DNA of 23,388 nucleotides from Dehalococcoidia bacterium (GCA_030606165.1 JAUWGZ010000009.1:1-23388), one strand, 5' to 3'; shown: positions 14,142 through 22,598, numbered from the stretch's first letter. The notes: a model not told the origin generated them from the sequence alone. A program made the numbers and translations.

Positions 14142-14175
14142 CCTGTCTGCTGTGCGGGCACAGGCAGGCTTTTTT
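14142..14175 (+). terminator. Intrinsic-terminator-like hairpin in the leuA leader
   Basis: CCTGTCTG (14142-14149) pairs with CAGGCAGG (14161-14168) through 8 bp including one G-U, with an 11-base loop. Six T residues follow at 14170-14175 after one C. There is no plus-strand gene upstream for it to terminate, so it would act on transcripts started at about 14123. That suggests attenuation of leuA or a short RNA of roughly 55 bases. Confidence 0.55.
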
Positions 14176-14353
14176 GGTGCAGATGTTATTTACTGTATCA
14201 TAGCTGAAATGGGATACTTTGGCTAGGGCTTCGAAGACTATTTAATTCCTGATGCGTTATCTGGATTTAAGAAAAGAGAAGCAGAATCATAAATCAGGAT
14301 AAAATTTGCCGAAGAAGCAACGGAGATTGCCCATTCTATTGAGGGAGAGAATC

Positions 14354-15874
14354 ATGGAAAAGGTCATCATTTTCGACACTACCTTACGAGATGGTGAGCA
14401 AGCTGCGGGAGCGAGCTTGAATCTTCAGGAGAAGCTGGAAATAGCCAGGCAGTTGGATAAACTTGGCGTTGATGTTATTGAGGTTGGTTTTCCTGCTAGC
14501 TCGGTTGGCGAATTTGAGGCTGTCCGCCTTATTGCCCGGGAGTTTAGGCGTCCCACAATTTGCGCTCTGACCCTTGCCAATATTGAAGCCATAGACAGGG
14601 CCTGGGAGGCGGTTAAAGAAGCCGAGCATCCCCGAATTCATGTTTTTCTTTCAGCCTCAGACATCCACCTTGCTCACCAGCTCAGGAGGAGTCGGGATGA
14701 GGTTCTAAAGATGTCTCAGGAAATGGTGGCTCGAGCTAAGAGTTACTTAGACGACGTTGAGTTCTCACCGATGGATGCCAGTCGTGCTGACCCTGCTTAC
14801 ATCTACCAGATTCTGGAGGCAGTGATCAACGCTGGGGCAACCACGGTTAACATCCCCGATACTGTGGGCTATGCTACCCCCCAGGAATTTGGCGGTTTAA
14901 TCAGGGGCATACTGGACAACGTGCCTAACATCGACGAGGCTGTGATCAGCGTGCATTGTCATGATGACCTGGGGTTGGCTGTGGCTAATAGTCTCGAGGC
15001 AATCAAGGTAGGCGCGCGGCAGGTTGAATGTACCATTAACGGCATCGGTGAGAGAGCGGGCAACGCTTCTCTAGAAGAGATTGTCATGGCTCTAAAAACT
15101 CGCCAGGATTTCTTCAACCTCACCACCAATATTGATACGACTCAAATTTACCGGACAAGTCGTCTGGTTAGCGAGATGACTGGTTTTCCCGTCCAGCCTA
15201 ACAAAGCTATCATTGGTGCAAATGCCTTCCGCCATCAGTCAGGTATCCATCAAGATGGCGTGCTCAAAAAGTCTATCACTTACGAAATTATGGACCCCAG
15301 ATCGGTGGGCATCCCTTCAAGTGCCCTGGTGCTGAGTAAGATGAGTGGTAGACATGCCTTCAAGGAGAGACTATCCGAGCTTGGCTACACTTTAAGCGAA
15401 GAAGCCTTAAACCGCGCCTTTCAGGGCTTCAAGAAGTTAGCGGATAAGAAAAAGGAAATCACAGACCGGGATATTGAATCTCTGATAGCCGAGGAATTAC
15501 GCACTGTTACCGAGGTATACCATCTTGACCATGTTGAAGTTTCCTGTGGTGACCATAGCCTCCCTACGGCAGCGGTTAGACTTATCGGTCCAGATGGGCA
15601 GAGTTTGGCCGACGCTGCTTTGGGCATGGGTCCTGTGGATGCCGTATATAAAGCTATCAACCGCATCGTGATGATACCTAATAGACTTACGGAGTTCACC
15701 GTTAAATCGGTTAGTGAGGGGATTGATGCCATCGGGGAGGTTTTGATACGAATAGAGAGCGAGGGTGTAACCTATACCGGGCGTGGTGCTTCTACTGACA
15801 TCATTGTTGCCAGTGCCAAGGCGTACATGAATGCCCTAAATCGTTTGTTGGCGGCAAAAAAGGGGGGTAAGTAA
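14354..15874 (+). CDS. leuA: 2-isopropylmalate synthase
   Basis: This condenses acetyl-CoA with 2-oxoisovalerate, the committed step of leucine synthesis. The 506-residue protein has the DRE-TIM barrel with FDTTLRDGEQ (7-16), the metal-binding H201/H203 in VHCHDDLG, GIGERAGNASLEE (231-243) and an FRHQSGIHQDG segment. The C-terminal third is the LeuA regulatory domain (about 390-500), where leucine feedback normally acts. I start at ATG 14354 because GAGGGAGAG precedes it and the protein then begins MEKVIIFDTT; the frame is open 16 codons further up to a TTG, but without support. It is 71 bases upstream of mgtC; the rest of the leucine genes resume at 19771. Confidence 0.95.
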   Translation: MEKVIIFDTTLRDGEQAAGASLNLQEKLEIARQLDKLGVDVIEVGFPASSVGEFEAVRLIAREFRRPTICALTLANIEAIDRAWEAVKEAEHPRIHVFLSASDIHLAHQLRRSRDEVLKMSQEMVARAKSYLDDVEFSPMDASRADPAYIYQILEAVINAGATTVNIPDTVGYATPQEFGGLIRGILDNVPNIDEAVISVHCHDDLGLAVANSLEAIKVGARQVECTINGIGERAGNASLEEIVMALKTRQDFFNLTTNIDTTQIYRTSRLVSEMTGFPVQPNKAIIGANAFRHQSGIHQDGVLKKSITYEIMDPRSVGIPSSALVLSKMSGRHAFKERLSELGYTLSEEALNRAFQGFKKLADKKKEITDRDIESLIAEELRTVTEVYHLDHVEVSCGDHSLPTAAVRLIGPDGQSLADAALGMGPVDAVYKAINRIVMIPNRLTEFTVKSVSEGIDAIGEVLIRIESEGVTYTGRGASTDIIVASAKAYMNALNRLLAAKKGGK

Positions 15875-15945
15875 TATCGAAGGCAAATGCTTTTGAATTT
15901 AGAAATTAAGCTCTCTGAAATCTTCTGAACACGGAGGTGATGAAT

Positions 15946-16353
15946 TTGAGTCCTTTGCTAGAAATGACATTGAGGTTGTTATTGGCTGCTGCCTTGGGGG
16001 CTGGCATTGGTTATCAGCGGGAGCGGGCAGGCAAGGCAGCGGGATTGCGTACGCATATATTAGTTAGCACCGGGGCAGGCCTTTTCACGTTGGTATCTAT
16101 ATACGGGTTCGGTGGTGCGGTGGTTGACATCTCTCGAGTTGCCGCTGGAGTAGTAGTTGGAATTGGTTTCATCGGTGCTGGCGTTATTCTCCGTGGCCAG
16201 CGTGGAGAAGGGGTGGCTGGGCTAACCACCGCAACCACCATCTGGGTGACTGCCGCTATAGGTCTAGCTGCGGGGGCAGGAATGTATTTGGTCTCCGTTA
16301 TAGCAACTGCGGTCGCTGTAGGTATTCTGCTGCTCCCCAAGGTTCGTGGCTAA
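15946..16353 (+). CDS. Short MgtC/SapB-family membrane protein
   Basis: This encodes about 135 residues, mostly hydrophobic, with four predicted membrane helices. It carries the MgtC signature GYQRERAGKAAGLRTHILV and the glycine-rich AGVVVGIGFIGAGVILR, followed by LTTATTIWVTAAIG. It corresponds to the N-terminal membrane domain only; the cytoplasmic ACT-like domain of longer MgtC proteins is absent, as in many short homologues. The family is linked to growth at low magnesium and to control of ATP synthase or membrane potential in pathogens, but the role in free-living anaerobes is unknown. GGAGG (15933-15937) favours TTG 15946; ATG 15940 and GTG 15937 are in frame but too close to it. It is inserted between leuA and sbcD with no functional link I can see. 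Confidence 0.85.
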   Translation: MSPLLEMTLRLLLAAALGAGIGYQRERAGKAAGLRTHILVSTGAGLFTLVSIYGFGGAVVDISRVAAGVVVGIGFIGAGVILRGQRGEGVAGLTTATTIWVTAAIGLAAGAGMYLVSVIATAVAVGILLLPKVRG

Positions 16354-16357
16354 GAAA

Positions 16358-16385
16358 GTCATTGCGAGCAGAGCGAAGCAATCTC
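16358..16385. repeat. Short copy of the GTCATTGCGAG...GAAGCAATC repeat
   Basis: GTCATTGCGAG starts the element and GAAGCAATCTC ends it, the same words as in the 81-bp element at 13274-13354, here only 6 bases apart. ATTGC and GCAAT can pair to form a small hairpin. It begins 4 bases after the mgtC stop codon, in the 88-base gap before sbcD. Confidence 0.75.
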
Positions 16386-16441
16386 AATGAGAACGCCGGT
16401 TTAAGAGGTTTAACGGCGCTCCTGGCGAAGGGGTATTTGTC

Positions 16442-17557
16442 ATGCTCAAAATTTTGCACACTGCTGATATTCACCTCGGGGCGAAGTTCTCGCGTCTAGG
16501 AAATAAGGGCGCCTCTCAACGAGAGCAGTTGAGAACTACATTCAAGAACATCATAGCCACTGCAATAGATGAAATGGTGAACATCGTTTTAGTTGCTGGA
16601 GACTTATTCGATGCTAACCAGCAGCCACAAAGAAATATAGATTTGGTAATAGAGCAATTTAATTTGCTCAATCAGAATAATATTCCAGTCTGCCTTATCC
16701 CTGGCACGCATGATTCTCTTGATTCCTCGTCAATTTACGGAAAAGTTGACTTTGAAGGGAAATGTTCCAATCTAAAAATTTTTGCTGATGAAAATATATC
16801 CTACAAGGAGTATCCCGAGTTCAGTTTAACAGTGTATGGGAAACCCAATCTAAGTAACAGGTCCTACACAAGCCCACTGGAAGGGCTCAAGCCTTTGACC
16901 TCAAGTAAGTTTCATATCGCTATGGCTCACGGGTCGCTCCATATCCCAGAAAAAATAGCGGAGGATGACCATGTGTTCAAGCTTGAGGAAGTTAAAGCCA
17001 GCGGCATGGACTATCTGGCGCTGGGGCACTGGCACCGGGTCTATAGATGTTTGGAGAAGCCTCCAGCCTGGTATTCTGGCCCGCCGGAATGGATACCTGA
17101 CCAAAGAGAAAGAGGTGCTGTGCTTTTAGTTAGCCTTTCGGACGCCGGTGAGGTTAAAGTTGAACCCAAGATGCTTGGGCTCCGTGACTATGATGAAGTA
17201 GAGATAGACATGAGTGGAATACAAGACCTGTCGAAGCTGAAAGCGAGAATCTCCGAGGGGGCAAATCAGAATTTGATAAGAAAAGCCACTCTTAAGGGGC
17301 TTCGCGATGCCGAACTCATAGTAAATCCTGAGGAATTGGAAACCGAATTGGGTGAGAAATTCTTTCATCTTAGTGTTATGGATGAGTCTCATCCGAAGTT
17401 AGAAGAAGTCACAGAGGATGAAGAGCGGTTGATTAGGAGTAGATTTATTAAGCTAACGAAGGTGCAAATCGAGAGCCTGGAGGGGGAGGAGAAAGAAATT
17501 GCTGAAAATGCCCTTCAGTATGGCATAGCTCTTCTGGATGGGAAGGAAGTCTTATAA
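16442..17557 (+). CDS. SbcD/Mre11-like (YhaO-like) metallophosphoesterase nuclease
   Basis: This 371-residue protein is a calcineurin-like phosphoesterase of the SbcD/Mre11/YhaO group, expected to cut DNA ends with an ATPase partner. Metal-site motifs are D9-x-H11 in TADIHLG, D54 in GDLFD, H163 in MAHGS and H196/H198 in LGHWH. The usual GNHD is GTHD here (88-91), replacing the Asn that normally binds metal. The C-terminal part (about 235-371) is charged and helical, as in the capping and partner-binding regions of this family. AAGGGG lies 8 bases before the ATG. Its stop overlaps the start of the ATPase gene by one base (TAATG), so the two are translationally coupled and surely function as a pair. 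Confidence 0.88.
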   Translation: MLKILHTADIHLGAKFSRLGNKGASQREQLRTTFKNIIATAIDEMVNIVLVAGDLFDANQQPQRNIDLVIEQFNLLNQNNIPVCLIPGTHDSLDSSSIYGKVDFEGKCSNLKIFADENISYKEYPEFSLTVYGKPNLSNRSYTSPLEGLKPLTSSKFHIAMAHGSLHIPEKIAEDDHVFKLEEVKASGMDYLALGHWHRVYRCLEKPPAWYSGPPEWIPDQRERGAVLLVSLSDAGEVKVEPKMLGLRDYDEVEIDMSGIQDLSKLKARISEGANQNLIRKATLKGLRDAELIVNPEELETELGEKFFHLSVMDESHPKLEEVTEDEERLIRSRFIKLTKVQIESLEGEEKEIAENALQYGIALLDGKEVL

Positions 17558-19701
17558 TGTGGTTGAAAAGGATTGAGCTCAAAAACTTCAAGAGACTCGT
17601 TGATTTTCAAGCTCAGTTCAGCCCCGGGATAAATGTGGTCAAAGGCCCGCTAAATGAAATGGGGAAGTCCACCTTACTCGAGGGTATCGTTGTTGCCCTT
17701 TTCCGTAATCCTAAAAGCACTGCGAAGGCGCTTAACGATTATGTTTCCTGGGGCTCAACTACGCAGTGTCAAACTAGTCTTGAGTTTGAGAATGAAGAGA
17801 ATAGATATTTGCTGGAGAAAGATTTTGGTAAAGGGACCGTAAGGCTTATTGAGGTGAATACCCGGGAAGAGCTTGATACTTTCAAAGAAATCTCAGGGAA
17901 AATGGCTGAGTTACTGGGAACCAAATCTGACACACTTTTCTTATGTTCTTCTTGTATTCGTCAATCTGAGGTAAGTAAAATCTCATCGGGCGAGAAGCAG
18001 ATTAGTGAGAGCTTAGAGGAAGTTGCGATGGGGGGCAAGGAGAGTACGTTTGCCTGGCAAGTGGTACAGAAATTGGATAACAAAGTTGCCGACATGAAGA
18101 GAGGACTAGACAAACTCGCGAGTAATCCCGGCATCCTGGCAAGCCTCAAAAGCAAAATACAGGGCACTTCACAAAGATATAGCGACGTTAAAGAGGAAGT
18201 CTCCAAAGTTGGGGCAAAAAAAATCGAGCTGGTGGAAGTGAGTAAGCAACTGGCTGAGGTCAAAGAGCGATATGAGAATGTCAAGGGTTTGTTGGATAAG
18301 AATGAAAAGCGTAAAAAGATCGAGGCGTCTATAAAAGGCTTAGAGCAGAAATATGATGAAGTGAGAGAGCTACTTGATAGGATAAACGAACTAATTACCA
18401 AACTTGAAGGGGCAGACGAGACACTCAGGTCTTTCGATGAATTTGAAACTGAGCAACAGGTCTTGGAATTTAGAAAGAAGCTGGATGCAATCGAGAATAC
18501 ACGTGTGAATATCGAGAAGGACCTGGCTGTGCGAGAGAGGGAGCTAGCTGAAGCGAAGGAAAAATTGGACAAAAGAAAATCTGTGAGATTTTTCGGTTCG
18601 GGGGGTGGCATAGCTACTGCGTTAACAATACTGATAGGTGGGATAATTGGGGCTTTGGTTGTTTCTTTATACTTCTTGATTTTAGCAATCCTTGGCGTAG
18701 CTCTTTTCGCTATGACTAGACGGGCGAGCACTGCCCTCGTTCGCGATGAGACCAGTGTTTCGGATATTGAGGAGCGCCTCCGTAAAATGAAGGAAGCTCT
18801 CAATGAACTTAGCAGGGAGGAAAGTGAATTGCTGGCTGTGGTCAAGTGCAACACGGTTGGCGAGTTCGATAGGAAAGAAAGTGATTTTAAAACTTCGCTC
18901 AAAAAGAAAAGGGATTTAGAAGCTCAGCTAAAAGGGATGTTGAGAGGCAAGACGACCGAAGATTTCCAAAAGCAAGAACGAGGAATAGCGAGGGATTTGG
19001 TGGTTGAGAGGGAAAAGCTCACTGATGACTTGAAAGCTATGGAACTGAACCCGGAAAGACATTTCGAGCTGGAAAGGGAGGTTCAGAGTTTAGAAGAAAA
19101 GAAAGCTAGGCTTGAGAAGCAAGAAATAGAATGCGAAACAACTATCAAGCAGGCAAGATTCAATATAGAGGACCAAATTAGGCTGGAAGAGGAACTGGAA
19201 GGGCTTCAGGAAACTTTGAAACAAGAAGATAAAAAAATGAGAATTTATGGATTAGCCAGGGAATTTATCTCTAAAGCGAGAACCGAGATTCTTTCGTCAA
19301 CTGAGGAAGCTTTGGAGAAAGAAATTCAGAGATATTTGGCTGTCTTTACCAAGGACAAGTATAAGCAGGTAAGAGTTGACAAAGAAACCTTGGAGTTCTG
19401 GGTATATTCGGATGAGAAGGGGGACTGGGCTAAGCCCGAGGAATTAAGTGGGGGGGTAATTGATGAATTCTATCTGGCATTTCGGCTCGCCCTGGCAGAG
19501 TTGATATTTGGCGATAAAAAGCCGCCTTTGATATTGGATGACCCTTTTGTTAATTTTGACTCTGTCCGTCTGGCTAACACGCTAAACTTTTTCAAAACGC
19601 TGGCCTCGGATTATCAAATCATCATATTCACGTTGAGCGATTTATATGATAAGGTAGCTGATAACATTATTTTGTTAGATGAAAAGAAGAGGCCTGTGTG
19701 A
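17557..19701 (+). CDS. SbcC/Rad50-like (YhaN-like) ATPase with a membrane hairpin
   Basis: This 714-residue SMC-like ATPase is the partner of the upstream nuclease. Walker A is GPLNEMGKST (30-39), the signature is LSGG (630-633) and Walker B is LILDDPFVNFD (658-668), so the ABC-type head is complete. Between them are two long charged coiled-coil arms (about 170-345 and 400-575). At the point where Rad50 and SbcC have a zinc-hook CxxC, there is instead a hydrophobic stretch, about 349-387, long enough for two membrane helices with a short turn. C431 is alone and no CxxC hook exists; the C130-x-x-C133 pair lies in the head. YhaN-like proteins are known to have such a segment. This suggests a membrane-tethered DNA-end processing complex. 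It lies 69 bases before leuB. Confidence 0.88.
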   Translation: MWLKRIELKNFKRLVDFQAQFSPGINVVKGPLNEMGKSTLLEGIVVALFRNPKSTAKALNDYVSWGSTTQCQTSLEFENEENRYLLEKDFGKGTVRLIEVNTREELDTFKEISGKMAELLGTKSDTLFLCSSCIRQSEVSKISSGEKQISESLEEVAMGGKESTFAWQVVQKLDNKVADMKRGLDKLASNPGILASLKSKIQGTSQRYSDVKEEVSKVGAKKIELVEVSKQLAEVKERYENVKGLLDKNEKRKKIEASIKGLEQKYDEVRELLDRINELITKLEGADETLRSFDEFETEQQVLEFRKKLDAIENTRVNIEKDLAVRERELAEAKEKLDKRKSVRFFGSGGGIATALTILIGGIIGALVVSLYFLILAILGVALFAMTRRASTALVRDETSVSDIEERLRKMKEALNELSREESELLAVVKCNTVGEFDRKESDFKTSLKKKRDLEAQLKGMLRGKTTEDFQKQERGIARDLVVEREKLTDDLKAMELNPERHFELEREVQSLEEKKARLEKQEIECETTIKQARFNIEDQIRLEEELEGLQETLKQEDKKMRIYGLAREFISKARTEILSSTEEALEKEIQRYLAVFTKDKYKQVRVDKETLEFWVYSDEKGDWAKPEELSGGVIDEFYLAFRLALAELIFGDKKPPLILDDPFVNFDSVRLANTLNFFKTLASDYQIIIFTLSDLYDKVADNIILLDEKKRPV

Positions 19702-19770
19702 TTAACCTAGCACTCATCATAACAAGCATGGTTTCCACGATAGGCAGCGAAGAATGGGAGGTAAATAAGT

Positions 19771-20859
19771 ATGGAATTCGATGTAGCGGTTTTACCCGGT
19801 GATGGTGTTGGCCCTGAGGTTATAGCTGAGGCGATGAAGGTTTTGCAGACCGTAGGTGGGAAATTCGGGCATAGCTTTCGCCTCTATGATGGTCTTATAG
19901 GTGGCGTTGCTATAGACACCCTGGGCACAGCTTTCAGTGATGAGACCTTGAAGATGTGTAAACAATGTGATGCAGTGCTGCTCGGCGCAGTTGGCGGTTC
20001 TAAGTGGGATGACCCTCAAGCCAAAATCCACCCTGAAGACGGGCTTCTAGCTTTGCGCAAAGGGCTGGAGCTGTTTGCTAATTTGCGCCCCGTGAAAGTT
20101 TTCCCTATGCTGGTGAATTCTACTAACCTCAAGCCGGAGGTGGTTAAGGGGGTTGATTTGGTGGTGGTTAGAGAACTCACCGGCGGACTTTACTTTGGTC
20201 AGCCCAAGAAACAGTGGCGAACTCCGGAGGGAAGGCAGGCTGTTGATACCATGGCTTATTCCGAGATGGAAATTGAGCGTATATTGAGGGTGGGCTTTGA
20301 GTTAGCTCTCAGCCGTCGTAAGAAGCTAACTTCGGTGGATAAAGCCAATGTTCTCCAGTCATCCCGATTATGGCGGCAGATTGCCATAGAAATTTCCGCC
20401 GATTATCCTGATGTTGGGCTTCAGCACATGCTGGTTGATGCCTGTGCTATGAGGTTTATTCAGCGTCCTGCTGAACTGGATGTTTTGGTCACTGAAAACA
20501 TGTTTGGTGACATTCTCACCGACGAGGCTTCGATGCTGGCTGGCTCTATGGGCATGCTCCCTTCGGCTAGTTTAGCAGGAATTCCCAGGGGAAAAACCTT
20601 CGGCATGTATGAGCCAATTCATGGCAGCGCTCCCAGTCGAGCGGGGCAAAACCTGGCTAACCCTATCGCCACTATCTTGAGCGTAGCTATGATGCTTCGC
20701 TATTCCTTTGCCCTGGAGACTGAAGCACAGACTATAGAAAATGCCGTCCTTGCTGCTTTAGAGAAAGATTATAGAACTTACGATATAATGTCGGAAGGCA
20801 AGATTCGGGTGGGAACAAAGGAGATGGGAGATTTGATTGCTCAGAAAGTGAAAGGTTAA
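19771..20859 (+). CDS. leuB: 3-isopropylmalate dehydrogenase
   Basis: This catalyses NAD-dependent oxidative decarboxylation of 3-isopropylmalate in leucine synthesis; with CimA it may also process 3-methylmalate towards isoleucine. The 362-residue protein has LPGDGVGPEV (8-17), the substrate arginines R96, R106 and R134 (LLALRKGLELFANLRP and RELTGGLYFG, with Y141), SVDKANVL with its catalytic lysine, NMFGDILTDEAS with the metal aspartates, and EPIHGSAP for NAD binding. GGGAGG lies 9 bases before the ATG. The following cimA gene starts 11 bases after its stop. leuC and leuD, often adjacent, are absent. Confidence 0.95.
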   Translation: MEFDVAVLPGDGVGPEVIAEAMKVLQTVGGKFGHSFRLYDGLIGGVAIDTLGTAFSDETLKMCKQCDAVLLGAVGGSKWDDPQAKIHPEDGLLALRKGLELFANLRPVKVFPMLVNSTNLKPEVVKGVDLVVVRELTGGLYFGQPKKQWRTPEGRQAVDTMAYSEMEIERILRVGFELALSRRKKLTSVDKANVLQSSRLWRQIAIEISADYPDVGLQHMLVDACAMRFIQRPAELDVLVTENMFGDILTDEASMLAGSMGMLPSASLAGIPRGKTFGMYEPIHGSAPSRAGQNLANPIATILSVAMMLRYSFALETEAQTIENAVLAALEKDYRTYDIMSEGKIRVGTKEMGDLIAQKVKG

Positions 20860-20870
20860 GGGAATTTTCC

Positions 20871-22460
20871 ATGATAACAGTGCAGCTTTATGATACCACT
20901 CTGAGGGATGGTGCCCAGCAGGAAGGGATTTCTTTGTCTGTCGAGGATAAGCTGAAGATTGTCCAGAAGCTGGATGAGCTGGGCATTGACTTAATAGAGG
21001 GTGGCTGGCCTGGTTCTAACCCCAAAGATACCGAGTTCTTTGCCAGGGCACAGAATTTGCGATTGACCCGTTCAACCTTGGTTGCCTTTGGCAGCACCAG
21101 GCACGCGAATTCTCGGGCGGAAGAAGACCTTAATCTCCAGGCCTTGCTTCGAGCCAAAACCAGGGTGGCCACTATCGTGGGAAAAGCCTGGGATAAGCAG
21201 GTAACCCGGGTTTTGGAAACAACGCTGGAAGAAAACCTCAGCATGATTACAGATTCCATAAGTTACCTAAGGGCAAAAGGGCTCAGGGTTTTCTTCGATG
21301 CCGAGCACTTCTTCGATGGATATAAAGATAACCCTGAATATGCCTTGCAGGTGATGGTGACTGCGGCTAAAGCCGGTGCAGAATGCGTGGTTCTCTGCGA
21401 TACCAATGGCGGTAGCCTGTCACGACAGATAACGGAAGCTATTAAAGCTGTTCAAAAGGCAAGCCCTGTCGCTCTGGGCATTCACACCCATAATGATGCC
21501 GAGCTTGCTGTGGCTAACTCCCTGGCTGCCGTGGAAGCGGGAGTTATCCAGGTTCAAGGAACCATTAATGGCTATGGTGAGCGCTGTGGCAACGCCAATC
21601 TCTGTTCCATCATACCGACTTTGAAACTTAAGATGGGCATTGATTGTATTACTGACAAACAGCTAAGCAAGCTCAGTGATGTCTCTCGCTATGTATCAGA
21701 ACTGGCTAACATGCCTCATTGTAACCGGCTTTCCTATGTAGGAGATGATGCCTTCACTCATAAAGGTGGGATTCACGTATCGGGCTTAATAAAATGGGAA
21801 GATAGCTACCAGCACATAAATCCAAATCTGGTAGGTAACCGCCCGCATGTTGTTGTTTCCGAGCTGGCTGGGAAGGGAAGTATTATCTTTAAAGCTAAAG
21901 AGCATGGAATACCTGTTCCTAAAGGCAAAGAGATTGAAAAGGTGCTGGAGCAAATTAAGTTATTAGAGAATCAGGGTTTTCAGTATGATGTTGCCGAGGC
22001 GTCCCTCGACCTTTTGCTCCGCCGGGCTCAGCCCGACTATCAGCCGCCTTTTGAGCTAGTTGACTTCATAATCGTGGTAGAGAAACGGCGCCGCCCGCCC
22101 ACCAGAGGAAACCAAGAAGAGCCATTGTCGGAAGCCACTATCAAGGTCAGGGTGGATAACAAGGTAGTGCATACGGCTGCTGAGGGCGATGGCCCGGTCA
22201 ACGCCCTTGACCAAGCTCTGCGCAAAGCTTTGCTACAGTTCTATCCTGACTTGGCTGCTGTAAAACTTATTGATTATAAGGTGCGCATCCTCGAAGAAAC
22301 CGCAGGCACTGCATCGCAAGTCCGGGTGCTCATTGAATCCAGCGACGGCCGGGAAAACTGGCGGACGGTGGGCAGTTCCACTAACATCATCGAAGCCAGC
22401 TGGCTGGCTTTGGCTGACAGCATCGAGTACTGGCTGACAAAACAGGCTGGGAAAGCATAA
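20871..22460 (+). CDS. cimA: (R)-citramalate synthase
   Basis: This condenses pyruvate with acetyl-CoA to citramalate, opening the threonine-independent route to 2-oxobutyrate and isoleucine. The 529-residue protein has the DRE-TIM motif YDTTLRDGAQQEG (7-19), EGGWPGSNPKDTEFF, an HTHNDAELAVAN metal-binding segment and NGYGERCGNANL. These are the CimA forms (GGWPGSNPKD and CGNANL), distinct from the LeuA at 14354. The C-terminal region (about 400-520) is the LeuA-type regulatory domain. AAGGG precedes the ATG by about 9 bases. It closes the leuA-leuB-cimA cluster; the presence of both synthases indicates that leucine and isoleucine are made by parallel routes sharing LeuB-type enzymes. Confidence 0.94.
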   Translation: MITVQLYDTTLRDGAQQEGISLSVEDKLKIVQKLDELGIDLIEGGWPGSNPKDTEFFARAQNLRLTRSTLVAFGSTRHANSRAEEDLNLQALLRAKTRVATIVGKAWDKQVTRVLETTLEENLSMITDSISYLRAKGLRVFFDAEHFFDGYKDNPEYALQVMVTAAKAGAECVVLCDTNGGSLSRQITEAIKAVQKASPVALGIHTHNDAELAVANSLAAVEAGVIQVQGTINGYGERCGNANLCSIIPTLKLKMGIDCITDKQLSKLSDVSRYVSELANMPHCNRLSYVGDDAFTHKGGIHVSGLIKWEDSYQHINPNLVGNRPHVVVSELAGKGSIIFKAKEHGIPVPKGKEIEKVLEQIKLLENQGFQYDVAEASLDLLLRRAQPDYQPPFELVDFIIVVEKRRRPPTRGNQEEPLSEATIKVRVDNKVVHTAAEGDGPVNALDQALRKALLQFYPDLAAVKLIDYKVRILEETAGTASQVRVLIESSDGRENWRTVGSSTNIIEASWLALADSIEYWLTKQAGKA

Positions 22461-22598
22461 AAACTGACTTCGGTTACAACACGGGTAGAATCCAGAGTCT
22501 CCTAGATTTGGTTACCTAAGAGCTTATGTAAGTGAACTAGGGAAAACTGGAGATTTCAGCAGCCTGCTGAACAAAGGTATATAGAACGAAGTTCGGAT

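Larger units (their letters stand above)
13999..14353. other. Divergent regulatory region between pabA and leuA
   Basis: This 355-base gap holds overlapping divergent promoters (14065-14116), a palindrome between them (14090-14101) and a hairpin plus T-run (14142-14175) on the leuA side. A weaker second promoter for leuA may lie after the hairpin (TTGGTG 14174-14179, 16 bases, TATCAT 14196-14201). I searched for a T-box core and for a leucine-codon-rich leader peptide and saw neither. The remaining 150 bases before leuA show nothing recognisable except GAGGGAGAG just before the ATG. Confidence 0.6.

Noticed and set aside
14306..14353. A 16-codon N-terminal extension of LeuA from a TTG
   Set aside because: It lacks a ribosome site, while GAGGGAGAG directly precedes ATG 14354, where the conserved barrel begins.
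13999..14353. T-box riboswitch upstream of leuA
   Set aside because: The conserved T-box core (AGGGTGGNACCGCG) is not present, and the hairpin lies too near the predicted start to leave room for the stem I specifier domain.
17961..18902. Long open frame (313 codons) on the minus strand inside the SbcC-like gene
   Set aside because: Its product is a Ser/Leu-rich low-complexity sequence, as expected for the reverse complement of a Lys/Glu-rich coiled coil.
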